Both the position numbers and the translations under genes were made by a program. From Echria macrotheca (lineage: Eukaryota; Ascomycota; Sordariomycetes; Sordariales; Schizotheciaceae): 64,000 nucleotides of DNA. Positions 46,301-57,934 of the stretch are shown here, in pieces. How positions within the stretch are numbered: position 1 is the stretch's first letter; every line of letters starts with the position of its first letter. A model generated the notes under the pieces. The model made no database searches and was not told where the DNA came from. It saw nothing but the letters and a program-made list of their open reading frames with translations. Location: the NCBI GenBank assembly GCA_030411725.1, contig MU839841.1, positions 310,001 through 374,000 on the forward strand, written 5' to 3'.

Positions 46301-49300
46301 AGTGCTCTTGTGGGCACCAGCCGATCTCTTGGGCACATTGCACAAGGTCGACAGGTCGCTTAACCATGAGACTCGGGCAAAGAAGGTTGCCCAGTGGGCA
46401 CGCGAAGGAGGAGTCATCATCATTGGTTTTCCGGCCCTCATCGGGCTCTTCAAGGATCCGGAGGTCGAGCAGATACTTGGCGATGCACCCAACATCGTCA
46501 TTGCAGATGAAGCCCATCAGCTGAAGAACCCCAACTCCCAGAGACATAAAGCAGCAGCCCTCTTTCGGACGCACAGCCGGATCGCGCTGACAGGATCCCC
46601 GCTGACAAAACATGTCCAGGACTATTATGCCATGATCAACTGGGTTGCGCCTGGCTTCTTAGCGGACATCGCCGAGTTCCGACATCGGTTTGAGAACCCG
46701 ATTCGAGAAGGACTCTACACCGACAGTACCCCTGCGGCCAAGAGAAAGGCGCGCAAGATGCTGCACATTCTCAAAGAGACGGTGGATCCTCTTGTTCACA
46801 GGAGAGATATTCAGGTGCTGCGGGATACGCTTCCTGGGAAAAAGGAGTTTATCCTCACGCTTCCTCTTACTCCCCTCCAGCTCACGGTCTACACGGCCTA
46901 CCAGGATCTGATTCTCAACAACAGTTCAGTGTGCTTGACTGCAGGCCAAGCGGGAATCTGGAGTTTTGTCTCGGTCCTCGACAAACTCCTGGCGCACCCC
47001 AGCATCTTTGCCAAGACGCTGCAGCGGCGGATCATGGAAGTCGAGAAAAAGCTACCGCCCAGCAGCCGCGAGGACGGTTCCGATGATAAATTGCACATGG
47101 TGCCGCTCGATATTCTCCGGGAGCTGCTGGGACGCGTCGTGGTCAAGGATCTTGAAAATCCTTTGCACTCCAACAAGTTCCACACGCTGTTTCGTATTCT
47201 TGATGAGTCCAGGCGCCTTGGCGAGAAAGTGTTGGTGTTCTCACAGAGCATCGCGTCGCTCGACCTCATCGAAAGGGCGTGTCAACAGCAAGGAAGAATC
47301 ATCCAGCGGCTTGACGGCCATACGCCCACGGCTAAACGTCAAGGGGCAATCAAACTCTTCAACGAGAATGAAAAGGCCGAGGTTTATCTCATATCGACCA
47401 AGGCTGGCGGCATAGGGTTGAACATCAACGGGGCTAACCGCGTTGTTCTATTCGATTTCAAGTACACGCCAGCAGAGGAGCAGCAAGCTATTGGCAGGGC
47501 TTACCGGATTGGACAGGCGAGGCCGGTGTTTGTTTACTGGCTGACGGTCGGGGGTACGTACGAAGATGCTATCCATAATCAGGCCGTTTTCAAGACGCAG
47601 CTGGCCTCTCGCGTGGTGGACAAGAAGAACCCCGACCCCTCCTCGAACCGGCGCGCCGAGTATCTCAAGGTGCCGACGATCCCAGATCAGCAAGACCTAG
47701 CGTTCGTGATGGGCAAGGACAAGATTCTCGATACTCTCCTCACATCCGAAGAGTTCAAGGGCGTCATCCGTAAGGTGACGCCTACGGAGACATTTGAGAG
47801 AGAGGAGGATTACGAGTTGCCGGCAGAGGATAAACAGGAGGCGGAAGCGGATATCGCCATGGAACGACTCCGGCGGGACAACCCCGAGGAGTACGACCGG
47901 CGGATTCTGGGGCACGAGCAACGTGCTAGGCATTATGTGCCCCCTAGGGTTCTGCGCGCGGCCGCCGCACGTGGGAGGGCGGCGGCGCGGGCGGATAATC
48001 CGTCTACTCTGTCTCCGGGCATGCCTCCGCCTGCGGGAATGCCTCCGCCTGCGGGAATGCCTCCGCCTGCAGGAATGTATCCGCCCCCGGGATTGCCTCA
48101 GACACCGGGAATGCTTAGCTACCCTCAGCCAATGGTTTGGATGACGCCTCAGGGGTATCCGCATTTAGGAACAAGCCCTTACACAGCTGGCCAAGGACTC
48201 CAAATGCAGGATCCAAGCATCTTGCCCTCCCAGCAAGGAGCTTACCAGACAACTGGAAACCCTCCGACAACAGTCAATGAGCCCATCCAACATGCCGGAA
48301 TGACTGTCCAGCAGGCCGACGAGATTACCCAGCAGGCCGAAACGTCTTCGGAAACATCGGCTGTCCTTCAAGGCGACCCCAAAACCCCTCGCGCCGCTAG
48401 GACGGGCTCTTCATCGACGTCGACGACGCCTGACCGAGTGTTGCCACTGTCCTCAGGCAAGCCTACCTCGATGCCTGCGTTTACCAGTTTCCTATCGGCG
48501 AAGGCCGGGAACACCAGCAACGCAATGCCGTCAAGCGGTCCTGCGGCTAGACAGGGAACACTTGGATTTGGGCCGATCCTTGCCCCGGGAACGCAGTACA
48601 AATCGCAGACAGAAGAGGATTCGCCTAATCATTATTGGTTAATAGTTGACCGTCTGTTCGATGGGGACAAGATGGCGTGGCAAATGGGCTCGCCTCGCGT
48701 GTCTCCCCATGACTTCATGGCAGCGCTCAAGGCAGTATTCAAGAAGAAGAAGGTTAAGGGACTCCCGTACATGGCTAAGATGGCTGAAATCTCTGCCCTC
48801 TGCAGCAGACCCCGATTTGTGGAAGCCGTGATTGCCGGGCATATCAAAGCCGAGGAACTCGTGCTGCTCGACAAGGAAGTGGTGGCGCGCAAACTGGAAG
48901 GGCTGGAGGCCATGACTCCGGAGACTTTCCGCTCGCTAATATGGCCACCGGCTGGCACCGGAGGAAGCGGGATGGTGCAAAACACGCCAGAAGTACGCCC
49001 CTCAAACTAACAACTTTCATATCTACTTGGCTCTCTTTCTTCGACGCTTTCTCTCTGCACGGTGGAAGCATGAGTATAGCTAACACAGTTCGGCACAGCC
49101 GCGGCCGGAAGACGAAGCGCGGCCGGAAGACGAAGCACGTCCGAGTCGGCCGACGATGAAAAAGAGCAAGATGGCTCCGGGCCATCTGAAAGCTCTCCAG
49201 CATTCCTTAATACAAAAAGCGGCTACGGTACCAGGATCCCGATCGGGGAGCAGCAGCGGGATGGAGCTTCTGGGGTCGACACCCGACGCACCACTAATTA

Positions 49301-49308
49301 TTGACTGA
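43326..49308 (+). CDS. ATRX/ARIP4-like SNF2 chromatin-remodelling ATPase
   Basis: Exon 1 43326-48992 and exon 2 49099-49308 (intron 106 nt, GTACGC, GCTAAC, CACAG) encode 1958 aa. Without splicing the frame ends at 49010; the added exon gives an Arg/Glu-rich linker and ends PDAPLIID. The two-lobed SNF2 motor is complete: motif I EMGLGKT at 937-943, motif II DEAH at 1061-1064, motif III LTGSPLTKH, STKAGGIGLNI, and motif VI QQAIGRAYRIGQ from 1386. It should use ATP to translocate on DNA and remodel nucleosomes; the motor layout is closest to ATRX/ARIP4, a judgement by eye. The N-terminal 900 residues are acidic or low-complexity with a coiled region at about 380-480; no ADD finger is visible. 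A Pro/Gly/Met repeat lies at about 1566-1590. A 6-nt upstream coding exon (43103-43108) is possible and would add MPT. Confidence 0.9.
43800..43846 (+). repeat. Imperfect 15-bp tandem repeat inside the SNF2 gene
   Basis: GCTCCGGCCAGTTCA occurs twice and is followed by a diverged copy, coding for A-P-A-S-S units in the disordered N-terminal part. Confidence 0.7.
48021..48092 (+). repeat. 18-bp tandem repeat inside the SNF2 gene
   Basis: Four units of ATGCCTCCGCCTGCGGGA, the third with one change and the fourth with several, encode repeated MPPPAG. It is likely to vary in copy number between strains. Confidence 0.85.
49100..49135 (+). repeat. 18-bp tandem duplication at the start of the last SNF2 exon
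   Basis: CGCGGCCGGAAGACGAAG is present twice in a row just after the acceptor and encodes R-P-E-D-E-A twice. The unit length keeps the frame, which supports this exon being coding. Confidence 0.8.
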
Positions 49309-50452
49309 TACCGAGCCACACAATAGGTCAGGAGTTTACGATTTTCAAGCTTCGTTTCCTTTTTGATACCCCTTTCGACGAGTTTATTCGAAGCATAGCC
49401 GGCGTTTTCAGGGCCAATAGAGCGGTCACAGAAGCATTAGTTGGAGTTTAGGGTTGGTTTTAGTAGGGCCAGCTGTTGTTGATTCGGCATCCGGCATGAT
49501 CTGTCATGAATGACATGGGCACAAGGGACAGGAAAGGTACGGCGCCGGACAGGAAAGGAAGGGTATCAGAAGGAATGAAGGAGTACAAAGTGTGTGTCAA
49601 TATTACTGTAGGGTAACTAATTGTTCGGCTGCATGTCCGTCCCGGCGGCGGGCTAGACTGAGGCTGAATAAAGCGCCTTCGTTTGAAAGGTGTCCTTGTG
49701 GGTGGTGGCGGTGATGTGCACTCAATTAATACATAACAGCGGTGATGTGTCCTTGACGACACCAACAAGATGGGCTCCTCCTTTGGACTGGCCCGGCCAA
49801 TTCACAACAGCCTTGTCATGCTCTTGACCGAGTCGGTGTCGACAATGCAAGATTCCCAACTTGGGAATCACCGGATGGCAGCTGAAAGCTGGAGGACGAT
49901 ATTCAATCGAGGCGCCAGGTACCGGATACCGGCTCGAGGTTGCGACGATGGCGATGCGGGCGAGTATAGGCGACTTGGGCGGGCAAATGGACCAGCCAAT
50001 GGGAAGCCGGGCATTTGCATCGGAAAATGCGGGGGGTGCGATTGAGCGAAGCCAGACCTTTTTTTTCGCTCGATAGTTACCGAGACTCCGAGCAGTGAGC
50101 ACTTTGAGAGGGACCAGAATGGAGTCCACCGCTGCGGGTGGACCGCTAAAAAGAATGGCTGCCGTCTCGTCGGGCCAGTGTCTGACTCCTTCCTCTCCAT
50201 CACCCCTTTTTTTTGTTTTTTTGGTGCCAGTTCTTCGTTCCGTGCAATTGCTTGTGTGTCGCCCCGAGTCGCCTGATCGCTGCTCTTCCTCACGCAGCTA
50301 CCCTTCTGCTTCTTTTTGCTTCGCCCGAGTTTGCCCCGCCATCGATCGACCGTCCGCCACAACTCGGTCGCAAAACCACACAAATCTCCGCCGTTTCCAG
50401 ACCTGAACACTCTGTCCCGCCGCCCGCCGCCCGCCGCGATTGCCATTGGACC
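49309..50452. promoter_or_regulatory. Intergenic region upstream of HEM1
   Basis: The 1.1 kb hold the 3' flank of the SNF2 gene and the HEM1 promoter. A pyrimidine-rich stretch (CTCCTTCCTCTCCATCACCC at about 50187) lies 250 nt before the start codon. The long minus-strand frame 49868-52093 is antisense to HEM1. Confidence 0.5.
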
Positions 50453-52363
50453 ATGGATGCCGCTCTCCGCCAGTCCAAGGCCCTGTGCCCGTTCATGAAG
50501 AAGGCGACGGCCGCCGGCCTGCGCGCCATGACGACGGCGGCCCGGCCTGCGCTGGCCGCGTCGCCGTGCGGTGGCACCATCTCGAAGCTGCAGGTCCTCG
50601 CCCGCCGCTGCCCCGTCATGGGAAAGGCCATGGCCGTCCAGTCGGCCCGCGGCCTTCCCGGCGGTGTTGCCGGCTTGTCGACGCTCGGCCACGCCCAGTC
50701 GACCAAGGCCAAGCTGCACACCAGCCGCCCGCACGACGCCCAGGTCGAGGGCTCGCTGTTCCGTGAGAAGGGTAGGTTTTCTTCCTGCTTTCTTGATATG
50801 ATCCGCTGACAAGCCGCAGTCCCGCTGCCTCCTCGCCTGCCCGTCAAGCCGCAGCAGCATGTGGCGCCGGCGCCCACGACGCACGCGAGCGCCTGCGAGG
50901 GCCGGAAGTTCGACTACGAAGGGTTCTACAACGCCGAGCTGGACAAGAAGCACAAGGATAAGTCGTACCGCTACTTCAACAACATCAACCGCCTGGCCAA
51001 GGAGTTCCCCCGCGCGCACATGGCGAGCCGCGAGGAGCGCGTGACGGTGTGGTGCGCCAACGACTACCTTGGCATGGGCCGCAACCCGCAGGTGCTCAAG
51101 ACGATGCACGAGACGCTCGACGAGTACGGGGCGGGCGCCGGCGGTACCCGCAACATCTCTGGCCACAACCGGCACGCCGTGGAACTCGAGCACACCATCG
51201 CCAAACTGCACGCCAAGGAGGCCGCTCTCGTCTTCAGCTCGTGCTACGTGGCCAACGACGCTACGCTGGCCACGCTCGGCAGCAAGATGCCCGACTGCGT
51301 CATCCTGTCCGACAGCCTGAACCACGCGTCCATGATCCAGGGCATCCGCCACTCGGGCGCCCGCAAGATCATCTTCAAGCACAACGATGTCGAGGACCTC
51401 GAGCAGAAGCTGGCGGCCCTGCCGCTGCACGTGCCCAAGATTATTGCCTTTGAGTCGGTCTACAGCATGTGCGGCTCCATCGGACCCATTGAGGAGATTT
51501 GCGACCTGGCTGACAAGTACGGCGCCATCACTTTTCTGGATGAGGTGCACGCCGTCGGCATGTACGGCCCGCACGGCGCCGGCGTGGCCGAGCACCTCGA
51601 CTTCGATGCCCACGCGGCCGGCCGGCCCCAGGGCACCATCATGGATCGCATTGATATCATTACCGGCACGCTGGGCAAGGCATACGGATGCGTGGGCGGC
51701 TACATCGCCGGTAGCGCCAGGCTGATCGACACGGTGCGCTCGCTGGCGCCCGGCTTCATTTTTACTACGTCGCTGCCGCCGGCCGTCATGGCGGGCGCCA
51801 GGGCAGCCATTGAGTACCAGATGGACTACGGCGGCGACCGCCGGCTGCAGCAGCTGCACACGCGGGCCGTCAAGGAGGCGCTGAACGAGCGGGACATCCC
51901 TGTGATCCCCAACCCGAGTCACATCATACCAATCCTGGTGGGCAACGCGGCACTGGCCAAGCAGGCAAGCGACAAGCTGCTTCAGGACCATCAGATCTAC
52001 GTGCAGAGCATCAACTACCCGACGGTGCCCGTTGGTCAGGAGCGGTTGCGCATTACGCCTACGCCCGGCCACACCAAAGAGTACCGCGACCACCTGGTGG
52101 CGGCTATTGAGTCTATTTGGACCGAGCTCGGCATCAAGCGTACCAGCGAGTGGGCGGCCGAGGGTGGTTTCATTGGCGTTGGCGAGCCCGAAGGGGCGGC
52201 GACCGAGACGCCTCTGTGGACGGACGAGCAGCTCGGTATCGCCGAGACGGCACGTGCGCTGCGGGCCGAGTCGCCCAAGGGACTGACGGAGCGGCTTCTG
52301 GAGCGCGATCAGATGGAGCAGGAGCGAGCGGGCGGGGTGGCTGCGGCCGCCGCTGCTGCGTAA
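50453..52363 (+). CDS. HEM1: 5-Aminolevulinate synthase, mitochondrial
   Basis: Two exons, 50453-50771 and 50820-52363 (intron 48 nt, GTAGGT, GCTGAC, CGCAG), encode 620 aa. The PLP enzyme condenses glycine with succinyl-CoA in the mitochondrial matrix, the first step of heme synthesis. The first 100 residues are Ala/Arg/Lys-rich, as in a matrix presequence. They contain two Cys-Pro heme-regulatory motifs, LCPFM (C12) and RCPVM (C53). The catalytic core starts at about residue 130 (FDYEGFYNAELDKKH) and includes WCANDYLGMG, GGTRNISGHN, FLDEVHAVGMYG (D347) and the PLP lysine K393 in GTLGKAYG. The C-terminal extension ends in a poly-Ala run. Third-position GC is very high, suggesting strong expression. 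Confidence 0.97.
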
Positions 52364-54872
52364 ACCTCCGTGTTTGTTTCTGAAAGATTCGCGTCGTCGT
52401 CGAGAAGCTCATCAGACCCTTTCGACGTTCCTTGGAGCTGGCGACGATGTATAACACCGTGTGCATGCTTGCTTGTTGACTGTCTGACCATCAAAATGAA
52501 ATAACTCGATATATAGAGGTATATATATACGAGACACATTTGCTTCGTTTCCCCTTTCTGCCGTCCTGCCATCTACCCCTTTCGGGTTACCCCTTTTGGG
52601 TTGGAGGGGGAGGGCGGGGAAAAGGGATATCGTTTTGGGAAAAGGGGGTTTGGAAACAAAATATCAATTCAAGTTCTATGCCGCTGGTCAGATGTTTGGC
52701 CTAGCTTTTGGCATTTATTTTGGTGTCCCATTGCTTTGTGTGACTGCTTGCTCTGTGAACTGGTTCAGAACTGGTGAGGCACTTGGTCTCCAGTGCCCAG
52801 GTTGTCAGTCGTGGGTGGGTTGTTATGTGCCGTTCAAACTTACAAGTTTGTTGAGACCTGTCTTATTTTTCCCATTTTGCATCAGAGATTAGGAGGGAGG
52901 ATATATTTGTCTATCTCTTCCAGGACGATCAGCTTTACCGTCGGCTATCTGTCCAGCAGTCTCTGTCCAGCAGTCTATTAAATACAAGATAGACTGTCAT
53001 GCCAAGCAGGTGGGCACGTATGTTGTGAGTAGGTATTGTACTTGGCACACACTTTGATCAACAGAAGTAACAGAAGTAGACTATTCCAAGGGCATGCAAA
53101 CTGACAACTAGCATGTTAGTATAGTCTAGTCTACCTAGGCTAGTATTTGTACACTGCCGGGTCGGCAGCTAGCACGCACGCACGCACGTAATCTGTCTGG
53201 CCTTGGTGCCTTGGTTGGACTACTGCTGTCTGTGTGTGTTTGATATGGTATGGTAGAACAAAATCTCGGGGTTTGGTGGGTGTTTGCGTCGTTCGTTTGT
53301 GCGGTTGCGTTGTGTATCGAGACAGCTTGTGTATTGTGTAAGATTGTCACAGGTAAGCAGGTGGTACCTACCTTAGGCGCGACTGGAGATATTCTTTTCT
53401 TTTTCTCTAGTGATGTTTTTTACTTGGTTAGTGTTTATTTCTTTCCTGTCTTTTTCTTTTCAACGAACTGATCAGGTAGGTACTTTTATTGTCTTTTCGT
53501 CTTGGGAGGGACGTAGTCCGTACCAGGTAGTCTTGCAGCCTCGGCGTTTTCGTTCCTCTACCTAGTCGCGAGGCGAAAGCTAGGCCATCGATGGATCGGT
53601 GTAGAACTAGTCCTAGTGTTGTACGATACCGTGGGACAAACAGAGATAGATATTCCGCGGGCTGGGAAATGTGCAACCATTGATCGGTACCGTCCCGCCA
53701 TCGCAACCTCGGGCCGGGCGGCGTTGCGCGGCACGGAGATGTTTGTCATGGATGCTTCTTCTCCAGCCGGCGTACGGAATACCGAATCCGCACAGGATAC
53801 GGATACGCGTCTTAGCAGCCTTCAGTCCTGTCTATCTGGGTTGTTTCTTTTATTTTTCTCTCTTAAATGGCGGTGTTAATGAGTCAATTACCTAGAAAAG
53901 CCTGCTTCTCAATCCCATAACCTCGTCACCGCCACATCATCCCCGGTGTTGCTGAGTGGTGTTGCATCCATCGTCAGCACCCCTGACCGCAGCGCCCTAC
54001 ACAAAGCCCAATACGCTGCGTATGTCTCTGACTTACGTATGCACTCAGCACCCCGGCAGCCCTGTCATCAAGCATCAATGAGGCACTGCACCCCTACCGA
54101 CCAACCGCTTCCCTGCCGGCAGACGACATTTATGACGGGAGAGCGTTGCACCGCCGAGCCTCGCGGAAAGCGTGGGAACGGAGTCGGGGAAAAGACAATT
54201 GCTCCGCCGGAGTGCGGACACGTTCGCCGTGCTCGCCGATTGGACAACGACTTGACGCTCCTTCCTCTCCATATACAACACCAGCCAACTGACGGAAAAT
54301 GATGAGAAAATACTTGTCGGGACATGGAGAATTTATCAGCTTATACAAATCTTGCGCGCATCTTTGCAAGTTTTGTATTCCTTTTCTCGGTCAGGATTGA
54401 AACGAGGGATAACCTCCGAGTTACCTGTCTCCCGTCTTTTGCTCCCTCACAAATAACACAAATAAACCCAAAGAAACAAAAACAAAAAAAAAACATACCC
54501 ACAGACACAAGTTGATTGGTCTATAGAGAAGAAGGATAACAAAAAAAGGAGGAAACAAAAACAGCTGATACCGAGGCTGACCTACCCGTCTGGTTACCTC
54601 TCTGGCCCTCTTCACTTCATCACGGCGTGTAACTCCCACCCACACCCTTCCCATCTCACAACGCCCCCCTCCCCGCTCCCGAGGTCCCCGTCCTCTTTCC
54701 GTCGCGCTCTCTTTCTCTGTCTCTCATCTCATTTCATTTCATCTCCGCTGGACGGGCTCATCACGTCGCAGGAGTTGAATCCTCCTCCTCCTTCTCCTCA
54801 CATCATCGTCAACGTAACACATCTCTATCCCGCGTCTTGTAAAGTATCTGGCCAAAAGAGAAGAGAGAAAAC
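52364..54872. other. 2.5 kb without a recognisable gene
   Basis: This is the HEM1 3' flank, with a TATA-type palindromic stretch at about 52509-52530, a CCCCTTTCGGGTTA/CCCCTTTTGGGTTG direct repeat at about 52576-52604, and simple ACGC repeats near 53173. Rightward it becomes the promoter and CT-rich leader of the Zn2Cys6 gene (54600-54830). Frames are short and not protein-like. Confidence 0.55.
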
Positions 54873-57442
54873 ATGAGCTCAGAGGAGCCCAAATCGCAAA
54901 AAGGCCCGCGGGCCTGCGCGACGTGCGCGCGAGCGAAGAGCCGGTGCGTCCCGGGGCTCGAGGGGATGAAGTGCGAACGGTAAGTGTCTTTATATATACA
55001 TCTCTTTTGCTTCTCAGCACCACTACAAATGCAGAATAGAGCGGTGATAAACAAAAACCACCGGACACCCATTCACCCTCCTGCTCCGTTCCCATCCCTA
55101 CTACTAATCCCCCATAGCAAAAATCCCCGACGGGGCCGGATTCTAACTCTCCCCTTCCATCTCCTGTCTGCCGGCTAGATCTGATCCAACCAACCAACCA
55201 ACCAACCCCCACCCCCCCTTTCCCAGCGAGATCAAAAAGGTAGAGAGATCATGCAGACGCGCAGCAGCTAAACAATGAGCAGCTGCCACCGCCTCAACAA
55301 ATCATGTCCGTCGCAAACCCCGGCGCCGCCGCGCAAGCGCAAGGAGCCCAAGCCGGGCCGCATAGGCGAGCTCGAGCGGCGCATCATGGACCTGACGGCG
55401 CGCGTCGAGTCGGTCCAGCGCCAGGGCCCGCCCCCGCCGACACCGCCCAAGTCCGAGTCGCAGCAGCAGTCCTTTCTGGGGGGCGGCGGGGGCGGCAGCA
55501 GCAGCAGCAGCCGGCGGGCGAGCGAGCCCAGGATCCAGAGTCAGAGTCAGTTTCTTTCCTCAGGTGGTGGTGGTGCGGCCGGTCACGCACCCAGGATAGA
55601 CCGGTGGCATAACCCGTTTGGACATCTCTTTCCGAGCCACGAGGACCCGGCTGCTGCCGCCGAGCACAAAGATCCGCACATCAAGAGGTTGACGGCGTCG
55701 CCGCCGTCCAAGGGCAGCCAGCCTCTCATCATCCACCAGGGCGTCGTCGAGTGGCCCGAGGGCGTCGAGGCCGAAGAGCTCCTGGCGATTTATAAGCAGC
55801 ACATGCTGCATCTCTATCCGTTTGTCGTGGTGCCGCCGCATATGAGTGCGTACGAGCTGCGGCAGTCGAGGCCTTTCCTGTGGAAGGCCGTCATGATGGA
55901 GGCGTGCCACAACGACGGGCCGAGGCAGATCTCGCTGGGGAACGGGCTGCTGCATGATATCTCGAGGGTGTCCATCTTCGAGCCGGAAAAGGACGACGAT
56001 GTCGTGAGGTTGCAGGCCAAGAGGCTTGATCTGCTGCAGGGTCTGCAGCTTCTGCTGACTTGGTTTGTCTCCGTGACCGTGGCTTGTAGCTCGACTGATG
56101 AGAAGCACAGGTATCATTACAACCTCAACAGCTTCCAGATGACGAATTTGCTGTACCTCGCGAGGGCCATGTGCGCGAATCTGGGCTTCAGCGAGCTCCA
56201 GGGAACCAAGGAACCAAAAAGTTTCAGTTCAGAGTGTCTTGAGCGGATGCGGGCGTTTGCCGGGACATATTATCTGGTTACGATGTGGGTTCACATTTTT
56301 TTGTCAAGAAATCAAATCATGGCTGACAGTGCACAGTGTCTTCACAACCAACAAGAAACCGGACGGGTTGATGGGAACGACATACCTCGAAGAGTGCTGC
56401 CTCACGCTCGAGGCGAGCATGGAATATCCGACCGACGAGTTTTTGGTCTGGCTAGTTCGCGCACAGCAGCTCTCGCAGTCGATATGTCTCGCCCTCGCCT
56501 TTCGGCACGCCGGCGTCCTGGGCCAGGAGCCCATCATGTCCGTCATTGAGCGCTTCAAGCAGCAGATCCAGGCATACCGGGCAACGGTCCCGCTAGCCAT
56601 CAAAGAAAACGGTAAGTTATTTATCGGGAGCCAGGAAGCGGCTAACAAAGTACAGCAACACTGATCGGCCACATATTGGTGTCTGAGATTTTGTTGTATG
56701 AGATCGCGTTGCAGGGAGCACCGTTCCCGACGGCATCGGCGCCCTTCTCGGCATCATACCGGCTGAGCCTGCTGCGGTCGTGCCTCGAGGCGACCAAGGC
56801 CTTTCTGGAGAACCGGTTCGCGTTGCAGATGGGCGAGTACCCGCGCTTCATCTGCATGTCGACCTTCGATTTCGTCTATGCCTTCCTGACGGCGCTGCGG
56901 TTGATCACACTACGGATGCCGGGGTGGGATTTGGCCCAGGTCCAGGCCGATCTCGAGTTCGACAAGTTTATTGAAAGACAAATCCACGACATGGACGTCA
57001 TGGTCGAGCGGCGGCGCAAGCGGCGCAAGTGGCTGTTTGGCAACTGGGCCGGGCCCATGGTCGAGCACGAGGGTATTGTTGAGGGGATAGTGACGCTTCC
57101 GGAGGAGGACGATGAGGAGGATCCGTTTTTGCGGTTGGCCAGGAAGATTCAGGTGTTGAGTCGAAAGATGGTGGGCCCCCCCTTTTTTTTGTCTCTACCT
57201 TTGGAGGGACATGAGATGGAAGAAGGGAAAATGGGACAAGGCTGACAAAGCGGACAAAACAGCGCCTCGAAATCAACAACGAGTTCACGGCGACACAGCT
57301 CAACATCGCGGCCGAAACAGCACCCATGACCATGTCGGATGCCGACGGCGTCATGGGCCAGCTCGTCAACATCTGGACCGAGCCAACAGCCAGCGACTGG
57401 GATGCCATGGGCGGCATGTTTTTTACAGGCAGTTTCAGCTAG
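54873..57442 (+). CDS. Zn2Cys6 (C6) fungal transcription factor
   Basis: Five exons: 54873-54979, 55283-56284, 56337-56611, 56656-57170, 57263-57442. Introns are 303, 52, 44 and 92 nt, and the product is 692 aa. The zinc cluster lies at 15-44 with Cys at 15, 18, 25, 34, 37 and 44 (CATCARAKSRC...CERCHRLNKSC), spacing 2-6-8-2-6. A basic linker (PPRKRKEPKPG) and a short coiled coil (GRIGELERRIMDLTARVESV) follow, as needed for DNA binding as a dimer. The rest is a helical fungal-TF middle homology region (for example YHYNLNSFQMTNLLYLAR). The cluster resembles that of War1/Leu3-type proteins, but the target is unknown. Intron 1 splits the zinc cluster between its fourth and fifth Cys. The residues around that junction fit the family, which supports the long intron. 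Confidence 0.9.
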
Positions 57443-57934
57443 GCACTTGCTCGAGCAGGCATGCTGGGGATAGTGTGTAATTCCCCTGATGAGCTTGGTT
57501 GGCCCCTGACGGACCGCCGGTGAGGGGGCCGCCAACGAGCCGGTAATGGCCGATGGGCATTCGGCTCCAAGGAGCAATGCGGGATTTTGCGGGCCTGTCC
57601 GGCGGCTTTGTAGGTGTAGTCTATGTTCCGTATAGGTAGCTGGGGTAACGGTAATGCCATCGGGACTGAAAACTTTTCACTACGGAATAGGAGGAAACAC
57701 TTTGTTACCGCCGCGTGACATCAGGCCACCCCACCACGCAACGAGGAAAAAATATCTCTGCTAATACCCCGCCCCCGCTATACACACAGCAGAAGCAACA
57801 AACGGGTGATTGATTTGAGGTGGACATTGCACCAGTATTCCGTAAAAACACCAAAATTGAAGAGATCCTAGTAGGTAGTTGATTGTCCATATTCGAGCCA
57901 TCCGGAGATATCCTTACGAAAAATAGTAGACAAA
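57443..57934. promoter_or_regulatory. Intergenic region upstream of ADE13
   Basis: The 492 bp hold the 3' flank of the Zn2Cys6 gene and the promoter of adenylosuccinate lyase. No clear Gcn4/Cpc1 TGACTC site was found; nothing else stands out. Confidence 0.5.

Noticed and set aside
49868..52093. 741-aa minus-strand open frame
   Set aside because: It is antisense to HEM1, whose high third-position GC keeps the opposite strand open. The real protein is clearly the plus-strand enzyme.
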